This document shows, piece by piece, positions 34,842 to 42,165 of a stretch of DNA of 64,000 nt. The DNA comes from Xanthobacter autotrophicus. GTDB lineage: Bacteria; Pseudomonadota; Alphaproteobacteria; Rhizobiales; Xanthobacteraceae. The stretch lies in NCBI RefSeq assembly GCF_043194295.1, contig NZ_JBAFVK010000016.1. One strand, given 5' to 3'. The stretch's first letter is position 1. Each line of letters begins with the position of its first letter. The notes under the pieces were generated by a model. It was not told the origin of the DNA. It saw nothing but the letters and a program-made list of their open reading frames with translations, and did no database searches. Both the position numbers and the translations under genes were made by a program.

Positions 34842-37800
34842 TCAGAACTTCACCGCGAGCGCGGCCTTGCCGGCGTTGTAGCTGGCGCCGTCGCCGGCCA
34901 TGCCGTCATAGGCGAGGGTCAGCGTCACGCCGGTGGCGAAGGCGAGGTCGATGCCGAGGCTCGCCACCAGGCTGTCCTCGGCAATGGGCAGGCCCTCGAC
35001 CCCGAACACGGTGCCGGTGTTCACGAAGACCACGGCCGCCTCGGGGACCACGTCGCCGAACGCATGGCGCCAGCCGGCCGAGGCATGGGGGGTCACGGCG
35101 ATGCCGTTGCCCGCAGCGAAGGTGGTGGCGAGTCGCAGACCCAAGGTGGTGTAGGCGGTGTCGAAAGACGTGCCCTGGGAGGCAAGGCCCGCCACCGGCG
35201 CGTTGGTCTCGGCGAAGCTGCCGAGGTTCACGCTGGTCCAGCCGATGCCGGCGAAGGGCTCGAACGCCACGCCACCGAGGGCCACCGTGTAGCCCGCTTC
35301 CGCGAACAGGTTGCCGGCGGTGCCGTCATAGCTCGCCTTGGGTGCCTCGCCGGTGAGGGCGACGAAGCGGCTGGTATCGATGCTGCTCCAGCCGTAGGAC
35401 GCCCCGGCCCGCAGCTTGATGGCGTCGAAGCGCGCCCCGCCGTACGCGGCGATGCGCCAGGTCTCGGTGTCCGCCGAGGCGAGATCGGTGCTGGTGGAGG
35501 CGGAGGAATAGCCGGCGGCGAGGCCGAACACCGTGTTGGCGAGGCTCACGTCGCCGCCGAGCAGCACGCCGCCCAGATTGGTGTCGGCGGCGGCGGCATT
35601 GCCGTTGGAATCGGTGGAGAGCCACTGGCCATAGCCCTGGGCCCAGCCGGTCCACACCGGCGCGTCGGCCGGCGCCTTGATGGCCTTGAAGGCGTTGGCC
35701 GCGGGGGACGACGGCTCGGCATAGGCCCGCGCCGGCCCGCCGGCCCCGAGCGCCGCCGCGCTGCCCTTGGCCGCGGCATAATCCGCCTGCCGTAGCCGGC
35801 CGAGGATGAGGTCGTTCACCAGCATGTTCTCGGTGGCGATCTGCCCCGGAAGGGTGGCGTGGATGTCGCCGGAGAGCTGGGCCAAGGCGAGGGTGGGATT
35901 GTCGCCGGCGACCTGGGTGGCGAAGTCGCCGTAAAGGATGGAGGAGCGCGCCTTGTCGCTGCCGCCGATGCGCTCCAAGGCGCCGGCCACCGAGAGCTGG
36001 TTGCGGGTCAAAGCGTAGCTGGCGAAGGCCACGCCGGTGCGCTCCAGCGCCAGCGTGACGCGGGTGTCGTCGTAGCTCAGCTCCGGGGTGACGAAGAGAT
36101 AGTTGATCGGGTTCGCCACGGTCAGCCCGGCGAAGGTGCCGGACACCTGGGTGTCGGACGACACGATGGTGTAGATGCGGCTCCAGGCGAGGGCGCCGTA
36201 CATCTCCACTTGCGCGCCTTCGGCGATGGTGGCGGTACCGCCCATGGTGATGAGGTCGGTCTTGCCGTTCGGCGCCACATCCACAAGGTAGGTGCCGGCC
36301 AGCGTCGCGTTGCCGGTGACCGCGAGGGTGCCATAGGGCGCGCTGCTGGTGCCGGGGGAGAGGAAGACCGTGCCGGAGGCGGCGAGACTGCCGAGGGTGC
36401 CGTTGCCGGTGAGCACGCCGGCGTTGGTGTCGTTGCCCGACAAGATCAGGTTCGCCTCGCCGAGGGATGCGTTGTCGAGGGCAAGGGCCGACTGGTCGAA
36501 CACGAGGTCCCCGGCAAAGGTTGAGGTGCCGGTAAGGGTGGTCAGGGTCTGCGCCTCGGCGGTGACCCGCTCGAAATGGCGATAGGTGGCGGCATCACCG
36601 ATGAGGCTGGCGTCGAAGGTGACATTGTCGCCGAGCGCGCCGAGCTGGAGGGTGTCCGTGCCACCTTCCGCATCCACGATGCCGGTCACCTTGCTGCCGG
36701 TGTGGTAGACGAACAGGTCGTTGCCGCCGCCCATTTCAACCGCATAGGTGGTGCCGGAAATGGTGCCGTAATTGACCACCGTGAGGCTTTTGGAGCCATC
36801 CACGCCGGAATTCACATAACGGATGCCGTAGCCGTCGAGCCCCTGGATCGTGCCGTAATTGGTGACGCTCATGGCGGCGAAGGCATCGCCGCCGTTGCTG
36901 TCGTCGACGAGGATGCCGTTGTTGGCGCCGGAGATCAGCGCCGAGGTGTGGGTGGCGTCGCCGTTGACGATGGTGCCCCCGCCGATGGCGATGCCTTCGC
37001 TGGTGCTGGGCTTCTCCTCGCCCGGCTTGGTGCCCTTGGAGCCGAGGCCCTTGATGGTGCCGTAGTTGTAGACCGTCGCCGCCTGATCGAAATCCACGCC
37101 GTCGCCGTCGCCGAAGCTCGCGGCGGGATCATAGGTGCCGGTGATGGTGCCGTAATTGGTGAGCGTGCCGGTGCCGTTGGAGTTCACGCCCGAGCCGTTG
37201 CGGCCCTCGATGGTCCCCGAATTGGTGACGATGAGCGTGTCGCTGGCGCCCGAGCCCTTGATGCCGTGATAGGCACCGGAGATCAGGCCGCCCTCGTAAT
37301 TGTTCACCGTGATGGTGATGGCCTTGCCGATGTCGTCGCCGTCGACCTTGATGGCCGAGTTGTTCTGGGTGTCCGCCGTGCCGGCCGCGTAATAGGACGA
37401 GATGGTTCCGTAATTGTTGATGGTGAGGCCGTTGGTGCCCTGGATGGCGTCGTTGCCGGCGGCGGTGATCAGGCCGGTGGACCGGTTGGTGATGGTGATG
37501 GTGGCGTTGGCGGAATAGATGCCGCCCAGATCGATGCCCTGGCCGTCGACGGTGGACTTGATGGTGCCGGCATTGTCGATCTTGAGGATGGGCGCGGCGG
37601 TGCTGCCCGCCGTCGAGCTGATCTTGATGCCGTCGTCCGTGCCCGCGACCACGCCACCCAGCTTGTTGGTCAGGGTGAACGACTGGAGCGTGTCGAAATT
37701 GGCCGCAGTCTCGACCTTGATGGCGCGCTTGCCGTTCAAGGTGGTTTCGATAGTGCCGGAATTGGTGATGTCGATGATGCCGCCGCCGAGCCGGATCGCG

Positions 37801-38300
37801 TCGGAGCCGGCAGACGTGATCGTGCCGGAATTGTCCACGGACACCTTGGCGGTGGTCGCCGTCGCCTTGTCGAAATCGAACGCCTGGCCGGTCTGGGAGC
37901 TGATGGTGCCGGAATTGGTGATGGTCACCGTGCCGTCGGCCAGCGCGCCGTTGATGCGGAGTGCGTCGTCCTTCGAGGTGATGGCGCCATTGTTGGTCAG
38001 CGTGAAGGCGCCGGTGACGCCACTTGCCGTGTCGATGGTGCGGTTATTCGAGGTGATGGTGCCGTTGTTGGTGATGACCACACCGGGCGTCGCCGTCGCC
38101 GCCGCGCTCCACTGGATGGCGGAGGAACCGCCGCCCGCGAGCGTCGCGCCCGTGTCGATGGTGCCGGTGTCGCTGCCGGACACGCTCTGCTGCCCGGCGG
38201 CGGGCGGCACGGTGAACGAAGCCGCGAGTGCGGGCGCCGCCATGCCGGCCAGGAACAGGGCGAGGACGAGGCGGCTCGACGAGGCGTACAGCGCGGGCAT
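34842..38300 (-). CDS. Autotransporter (type Va) with beta-helix passenger
   Basis: A 1,152-residue secreted outer-membrane protein. Residues 1-27 form a signal peptide ending in PALAA. The passenger (about 30-850) is a low-complexity beta-helix built from repeats of N-x-G-T-I (NSGTI, NYGTI, NNGTI) spaced by 40-60 residues, rich in Gly, Thr, Asn and Asp. The last about 270 residues form the beta-barrel translocator, ending in the usual aromatic Phe (ALAVKF). ATG at 38300 gives the signal peptide; upstream codons are not coding. It splits the H4MPT group, lying opposite between the CitG-like and HisA-like genes. Role unknown; adhesion is possible. Confidence 0.9.
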   Translation of the reverse strand: MPALYASSSRLVLALFLAGMAAPALAASFTVPPAAGQQSVSGSDTGTIDTGATLAGGGSSAIQWSAAATATPGVVITNNGTITSNNRTIDTASGVTGAFTLTNNGAITSKDDALRINGALADGTVTITNSGTISSQTGQAFDFDKATATTAKVSVDNSGTITSAGSDAIRLGGGIIDITNSGTIETTLNGKRAIKVETAANFDTLQSFTLTNKLGGVVAGTDDGIKISSTAGSTAAPILKIDNAGTIKSTVDGQGIDLGGIYSANATITITNRSTGLITAAGNDAIQGTNGLTINNYGTISSYYAAGTADTQNNSAIKVDGDDIGKAITITVNNYEGGLISGAYHGIKGSGASDTLIVTNSGTIEGRNGSGVNSNGTGTLTNYGTITGTYDPAASFGDGDGVDFDQAATVYNYGTIKGLGSKGTKPGEEKPSTSEGIAIGGGTIVNGDATHTSALISGANNGILVDDSNGGDAFAAMSVTNYGTIQGLDGYGIRYVNSGVDGSKSLTVVNYGTISGTTYAVEMGGGNDLFVYHTGSKVTGIVDAEGGTDTLQLGALGDNVTFDASLIGDAATYRHFERVTAEAQTLTTLTGTSTFAGDLVFDQSALALDNASLGEANLILSGNDTNAGVLTGNGTLGSLAASGTVFLSPGTSSAPYGTLAVTGNATLAGTYLVDVAPNGKTDLITMGGTATIAEGAQVEMYGALAWSRIYTIVSSDTQVSGTFAGLTVANPINYLFVTPELSYDDTRVTLALERTGVAFASYALTRNQLSVAGALERIGGSDKARSSILYGDFATQVAGDNPTLALAQLSGDIHATLPGQIATENMLVNDLILGRLRQADYAAAKGSAAALGAGGPARAYAEPSSPAANAFKAIKAPADAPVWTGWAQGYGQWLSTDSNGNAAAADTNLGGVLLGGDVSLANTVFGLAAGYSSASTSTDLASADTETWRIAAYGGARFDAIKLRAGASYGWSSIDTSRFVALTGEAPKASYDGTAGNLFAEAGYTVALGGVAFEPFAGIGWTSVNLGSFAETNAPVAGLASQGTSFDTAYTTLGLRLATTFAAGNGIAVTPHASAGWRHAFGDVVPEAAVVFVNTGTVFGVEGLPIAEDSLVASLGIDLAFATGVTLTLAYDGMAGDGASYNAGKAALAVKF

Positions 38301-38482
38301 GGCGTTCCCCAGAAGGTATCGAGGGGCTGCGTAGGGGCCTTCGATTACAGTTGGATGACAGCCGGAAGGAGCGCCGGCGCGGGGCCGAGCCCGTGGTCCG
38401 CCACATCCCCGCCACAGGCAGGATTTCGCCGGACGAACGGCGCGCTTGGCGCGCCGCTGCGATGAAACGACGCCCGGCTCGC

Positions 38483-38505
38483 AGCGCGATCCGATCAGAT
38501 TGAAC
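38483..38505 (+). repeat. Repeat word shared with 16354-16376
   Basis: 20 of 23 positions match 16354-16376, and 13 of 15 of its end match the reverse complement of 54630-54644. In the gap between the HisA-like gene and the autotransporter gene. Confidence 0.4.
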
Positions 38506-38538
38506 CCGCTGTTCGGCGAAGGAGTGGGCCAGCCGCCG

Positions 38539-39246
38539 TCAGGCCCACCGACGAGCGGTGTCAGGCCCGATGCGGCCGTCATGCAGGGCGCTGGCCACCA
38601 GAACGCCGGCGGCGCCCGCAGCCGCCAGCCGATCGAGATCCTCAGGTCCCCTGACGCCGCCCGCCGCATAAAGCAGCGGATGCCGGCCGCTGGCGGCGGC
38701 ACGGGCGGCGGTCCGCGCCAACGCGGCGAGGTCCGGGCCTTCCCCGCTGCCCACCCGAGCCAGCGTCATCACGATCACCCTCTCCGGCCACAGGGCGGCG
38801 TCCTCATGCACGCCTTCAGGGCCGCGCGACCCTGCGGCATCATGATCGAGGGAGAGAATGGCGCCGGTGGCGGCGAGCACCTCGCGCGCGGCTGCGACAT
38901 CGGGAAGCGTTTCGGTCCCTATGACGCTGGTTCCACGCCCCTGCGCCGCACGCGTGCGCACCTGATCGGCATGCGTTTCGCCGGCGTCGATCCACAGGTC
39001 GAGGTGCGGAAAGGCCGCCTTCAACCCTTCGATGACTTCGCCATGGCCACCTGTGCCTGCTATGGCGTCTAGATCGGCGATATAGAGTGTACGGAAGGGC
39101 GCCAGTGCGAGGAGGCCCGCCACCACGTCTTCCGCCGCGCTGGTCGCGGCAATCGGGGTGTGGATGGGACGATATGCATCGCGGTCTCCGCGCAGGGCGT
39201 GAACGACGCACCCTCCCTTCAGGTCAACGACAGGGATAAGCTGCAT
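38539..39246 (-). CDS. HisA-like protein (COG1411), H4MPT-associated
   Basis: A 235-residue TIM-barrel protein resembling ProFAR isomerase HisA. It starts MQLIPVVDLKGGCVVHA, and Asp8 fills the catalytic position. LYIADLDAIAG near 65-75, LWIDAGE near 94 and LYAAGGVRG near 197 give the phosphate-binding strands. HisA-like proteins of this branch occur in archaea and methylotrophs with H4MPT genes and are not the histidine-pathway enzyme; the reaction is not firmly known. ATG at 39246 leaves only 37 nt to the divergent ATP-grasp gene. A longer start at 39333 would overlap that gene. Confidence 0.8.
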   Translation of the reverse strand: MQLIPVVDLKGGCVVHALRGDRDAYRPIHTPIAATSAAEDVVAGLLALAPFRTLYIADLDAIAGTGGHGEVIEGLKAAFPHLDLWIDAGETHADQVRTRAAQGRGTSVIGTETLPDVAAAREVLAATGAILSLDHDAAGSRGPEGVHEDAALWPERVIVMTLARVGSGEGPDLAALARTAARAAASGRHPLLYAAGGVRGPEDLDRLAAAGAAGVLVASALHDGRIGPDTARRWA

Positions 39247-39283
39247 CTTAGAATGACCCTGTTTTGCCCCCGAAAGGTGCCCT

Positions 39284-40249
39284 ATGCGCGTTTTCATCTG
39301 CGAGTACGTGACATCCGGAGGATTGCGCGACAAGCCCTTGCCCGAAGCCGCCCTAGCGGAAGCCCGCCTAGTACGCGACGCCTTGGTGATGGACCTTGAG
39401 GAGTTGCCGGGAATTAGCGCCGTCTTGGCCTATGACGACCGCCTGCCCCGGCCGAAGCATGACGCTGTTCCTGTGCGAAAGGGCGAGGACCCCTGGATCA
39501 CCTGGTCCGGCCTGGCGCAGGAATGCGACGTGGTGTGGCCCATCGCGCCCGAGGCCGGCGGCCAGCACAGCCGCATGGTGCGCCTGATGCGGGAGGCGAA
39601 CGCCCGAATCATCGCCTCCGCCTCCGACACCGTCACGCTGCTCAACAGCCGCCTGAAGACGGCCAAGCGCCTCGCCGAGCACGGCATCCCCCATGTGCCG
39701 ACCTATCCCATCGATGCCCTGCCGCGGGGCCTCGACGGTGATCTGGTGACCCGGCCGGACGACGGATCAGGCTGGGCCAGCGCCCGTGCCTGGCCCAACC
39801 GTGCCGCCCTCCCGCGCGGCGCCGGCCTGGTGGTGCAGCCTTATGTGCACGGCACCTTCGCCAGCCTCGGCGTGCTGGCCCGCGAGGATAGCGTGACCCT
39901 GCTCGCCGTCCACCGGCTGCACATTTCCCACCTCGTGGGCGTGTTCGGCTTCGAGGGGGTGACGGTCGGTGCCATCGTCGACGAGGATGGCAGCCTGGCC
40001 GCCCTGGCGCGCGATGTGGTGGCGGCTTTCCCCGGCCTGTCCGGGCTCTTGGGCATCGACGTGATCCTGACGCCGCAGGGCCCCATGGTTACGGAGGTCC
40101 ATCCGCGCGTCACTCCGGCCTATGCGGGCCTGCATGCCTCGCTTGGCGTCAATCCGCTGGCGTTCGTGCCGGAACTGATCCGCGAGGGCAAGCCGCCGGC
40201 GGTGCCCCACCTGCCGCGGACGGTCCCGGTCGAGGTGAAGCTCCGTTGA
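39284..40249 (+). CDS. ATP-grasp protein (COG1821), H4MPT-associated
   Basis: A 321-residue ATP-grasp protein. It begins MRVFICEYVTSGGL, with TVTLLNSRLKTAKRLAEHGI near 116-135, TRPDDGSG near 156-163 and VVQPYVHG near 183-190. The metal-site motif is TEVHPR (270-275), where His replaces the usual Asn of ENPR/EINPR. The family is shared by archaea and H4MPT-using methylotrophs. A ligase role in cofactor synthesis is inferred, substrate unknown. The 3' end carries a 15-bp tandem repeat across its stop codon. It diverges from the HisA-like gene. Confidence 0.78.
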   Translation: MRVFICEYVTSGGLRDKPLPEAALAEARLVRDALVMDLEELPGISAVLAYDDRLPRPKHDAVPVRKGEDPWITWSGLAQECDVVWPIAPEAGGQHSRMVRLMREANARIIASASDTVTLLNSRLKTAKRLAEHGIPHVPTYPIDALPRGLDGDLVTRPDDGSGWASARAWPNRAALPRGAGLVVQPYVHGTFASLGVLAREDSVTLLAVHRLHISHLVGVFGFEGVTVGAIVDEDGSLAALARDVVAAFPGLSGLLGIDVILTPQGPMVTEVHPRVTPAYAGLHASLGVNPLAFVPELIREGKPPAVPHLPRTVPVEVKLR

Positions 40250-40282
40250 AAGCAGCTCCGTTGAAAGCAGCTCCGTTGAAAG
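40241..40282 (+). repeat. 15-bp tandem repeat spanning a stop codon
   Basis: Unit ctccgttgaaagcag occurs at 40241-40255 and 40256-40270, with a third partial unit at 40271-40282. The first unit contains the CGT-TGA end of the ATP-grasp gene. Because the unit is 15 bp, extra copies keep the frame and each repeats the stop. Confidence 0.85.
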
Positions 40283-40349
40283 ACTTGGCCGAAACCAATA
40301 GGAAGGCACATCGTTCAAGGCCGGCGTCCCGTCGGCGCGTGAGACCCAC

Positions 40350-40787
40350 ATGACGTCCGACGACACCCCTTCCCTCGCCGAAGCACAGGTTGAAACCGAA
40401 GCCGGGGCACGCACCCGTCCGCACAACACGGACCGGCTGTTCCTGCGCGCCCTGCCCTTCTATGCCCGGCACGGCCTCTTCGAGTCCGAGCGCGAGCTGG
40501 GCCAGCGCTTCGTGGTGGACGTGGACTGCTGGCTCGACACCCGCCCCGCCGCCTGGGCCGACGATGCCGCCCTCACCGTCTCCTACCAGCAGGTCTACGA
40601 GCACGTGGCGGCGGTGGTGACTGACGATCCGGTCCGCCTCATCGAGACCCTGGCCGAGCGCATCGCCACGCGCATCCTCGACCATTTCGAGATCGTGGAG
40701 CAGGTGCGGGTGGTCGTGCACAAGCCCGGCGCGCCGATCACCGGCGTGTTCGGCGACGTGGGCATCGAGATCATCCGCTCCCGCTAG
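40350..40787 (+). CDS. FolB-like dihydroneopterin aldolase
   Basis: A 145-residue protein with a 28-residue disordered start, then a FolB core: LFLRALPFYARHGLFESER, the glutamine/tyrosine block LTVSYQQVYEHV and LIETLAERIA. KPGAPITGVFGDVGIEI closes the fold. It would cleave 7,8-dihydroneopterin to 6-hydroxymethyl-dihydropterin. In this context it probably supplies the pterin half of H4MPT, but a folate-only role is possible. ATG at 40350; it follows the ATP-grasp gene by 100 nt. Confidence 0.82.
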   Translation: MTSDDTPSLAEAQVETEAGARTRPHNTDRLFLRALPFYARHGLFESERELGQRFVVDVDCWLDTRPAAWADDAALTVSYQQVYEHVAAVVTDDPVRLIETLAERIATRILDHFEIVEQVRVVVHKPGAPITGVFGDVGIEIIRSR

Positions 40788-40899
40788 ATTTCGTCTCCCG
40801 CGCGAGGGGCGGAACGACGCGCCCCGCTTTCCCGCTCCGCTGCATTGCGTCATAAAGCAGCCGGCGGGGGCGTCCGTCGGACCAGCATGGGAGTGCGCG

Positions 40900-41889
40900 G
40901 TGAGCGAGTTGGTGACCTTGAAGACCTACCTCGGGACCTGGGCCGGCGCTGACGCAGGCCGCACGGCGGTCGCGCAGGCCGTGACCGCCATCGCCGAGGC
41001 CGGCGTCGGCATCGCCGATCTCGTCGCCCGCGGGCCGCTCGAAGAGGGCCTCGCCTCCATTCGCGGCGTCGATCCCAACGCTGGCGGCGACGCCCAGAAG
41101 GAACTGGACGTGGTGGCCGAGGAGCGCATCAAGGCCGCTCTCCTGCCCACCCCCACCGCCTTCCTCGCCTCCGAGGAGAGCGAGGAGCTGATCCCGCTGA
41201 ACCCGGAAGGCCGCCTCGTAATCGCGGTGGACCCGCTGGACGGCTCCTCCAACATCGACACCAACGTGTCGGTGGGCACCATCTATTCCATCCTGCCCTA
41301 TGACCCCGCCGTGCATACCGATCCGGTATCGGCGGTGATGCGGCCGGGCGTGAACCAAGTGGCGTCGGGCTTCCTGGCCTATGGCCCCGCCACCATCCTC
41401 GTCGCCACCTTCGGCGAAGGCACGCAGGTGTTCGTGCACGACCGGCAGACCGGCGAGTTCGTGCTGGCCCGCACCAATGTGGAAATCCCGGCCGAGACCA
41501 AGGAATACGGCGTCAACCAGTCCAACGTGCGGCACTGGGCTCCGCCCATGAGCGCCTATATCGCCGACTGCCTCGCCGGCAAGGACGGCCCGCGCGGCAA
41601 GGACTTCAACATGCGCTGGGTCGGCTCCATGGTGGCCGACGCCTTCCGCATCTTCACCCGCGGTGGCGTCTATGTGTATCCGGGCGACAAGCGCAAGGGT
41701 TACGAGAACGGCCGCCTGCGGCTGATCTACGAGGCCAATCCGGTGGCCTTCCTCACCGAGCAGGCCAAGGGCGCCGCCACCGACGGCAAGACCCGCATCC
41801 TCGACATCGAGCCCCAACACATCCACCAGCGCATCCCGCTGGTGTTCGGCTCCAAGGCCGAGGTGGAGAAGATCGCGTCGTATTATTGA
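40900..41889 (+). CDS. fbp: Fructose-1,6-bisphosphatase, class I
   Basis: Hydrolyses fructose-1,6-bisphosphate in gluconeogenesis or the Calvin cycle. The 329-residue protein has the metal site VDPLDGSSNIDTNVSVGTIY (near 109-128), the Mg and substrate motif TRGGVYVYPGDKRKGYENG near 253-271, and IYEANPVAFL. Start GTG at 40900. A second, unrelated FBPase (class II, GlpX) is encoded at 52.9 kb. No Calvin-cycle partner (cbbP, cbbL) is in view, so the pathway assignment is open. Confidence 0.93.
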   Translation: MSELVTLKTYLGTWAGADAGRTAVAQAVTAIAEAGVGIADLVARGPLEEGLASIRGVDPNAGGDAQKELDVVAEERIKAALLPTPTAFLASEESEELIPLNPEGRLVIAVDPLDGSSNIDTNVSVGTIYSILPYDPAVHTDPVSAVMRPGVNQVASGFLAYGPATILVATFGEGTQVFVHDRQTGEFVLARTNVEIPAETKEYGVNQSNVRHWAPPMSAYIADCLAGKDGPRGKDFNMRWVGSMVADAFRIFTRGGVYVYPGDKRKGYENGRLRLIYEANPVAFLTEQAKGAATDGKTRILDIEPQHIHQRIPLVFGSKAEVEKIASYY

Positions 41890-41891
41890 GC

Positions 41892-41909
41892 GCCCGTTTG
41901 AAAACGGGC
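41892..41909 (+). terminator. Short hairpin after fbp
   Basis: 8-bp perfect stem gcccgttt/aaacgggc with a 2-nt loop, directly after the fbp stop. The tight loop suggests the real loop opens by one pair. No T-run. Confidence 0.5.
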
Positions 41910-41944
41910 CCGGATGGGCGCTCGTAGCCCCTCCGGCTCTTCAG

Positions 41945-41981
41945 CACCGTCATGGCCGGGCTTGCCCCGGCCATGACGGTG
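41945..41981. repeat. REP-like palindrome (gtcatggccggg family)
   Basis: A 16-bp perfect stem (41945-41960 with 41966-41981) with loop cttgc. The words caccgtcatggccggg and its complement are the very common Hyphomicrobiales intergenic palindrome, recognised from memory. Only one full copy is seen in this window. Confidence 0.75.
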
Positions 41982-42165
41982 TCATCTTGGCAAAGCCCTT
42001 TTCGGTAAAATCGCAAGACGGCACCCGCACGAAGCCGGCGGTGCAGGTTCGGCGCCCCCGCCCCTTGACCTGCCCCGGAAAAAAACGTTCGATCGTTTCC
42101 TGACGACCGCGCCCGCACGGCGCATGAAGCCGCCCCTTCAGAGAGCGGCGACGAGGGAGACGAAA

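Noticed and set aside
36576..38465. A 629-codon plus-strand frame opposite the autotransporter
   Set aside because: Its low-complexity Gly/Ala/Asp content is explained by the antisense of the passenger repeats.
38539..39246. Annotation as histidine-pathway HisA
   Set aside because: No other histidine genes are near, and the shorter, divergent protein fits the HisA-like branch associated with H4MPT genes.
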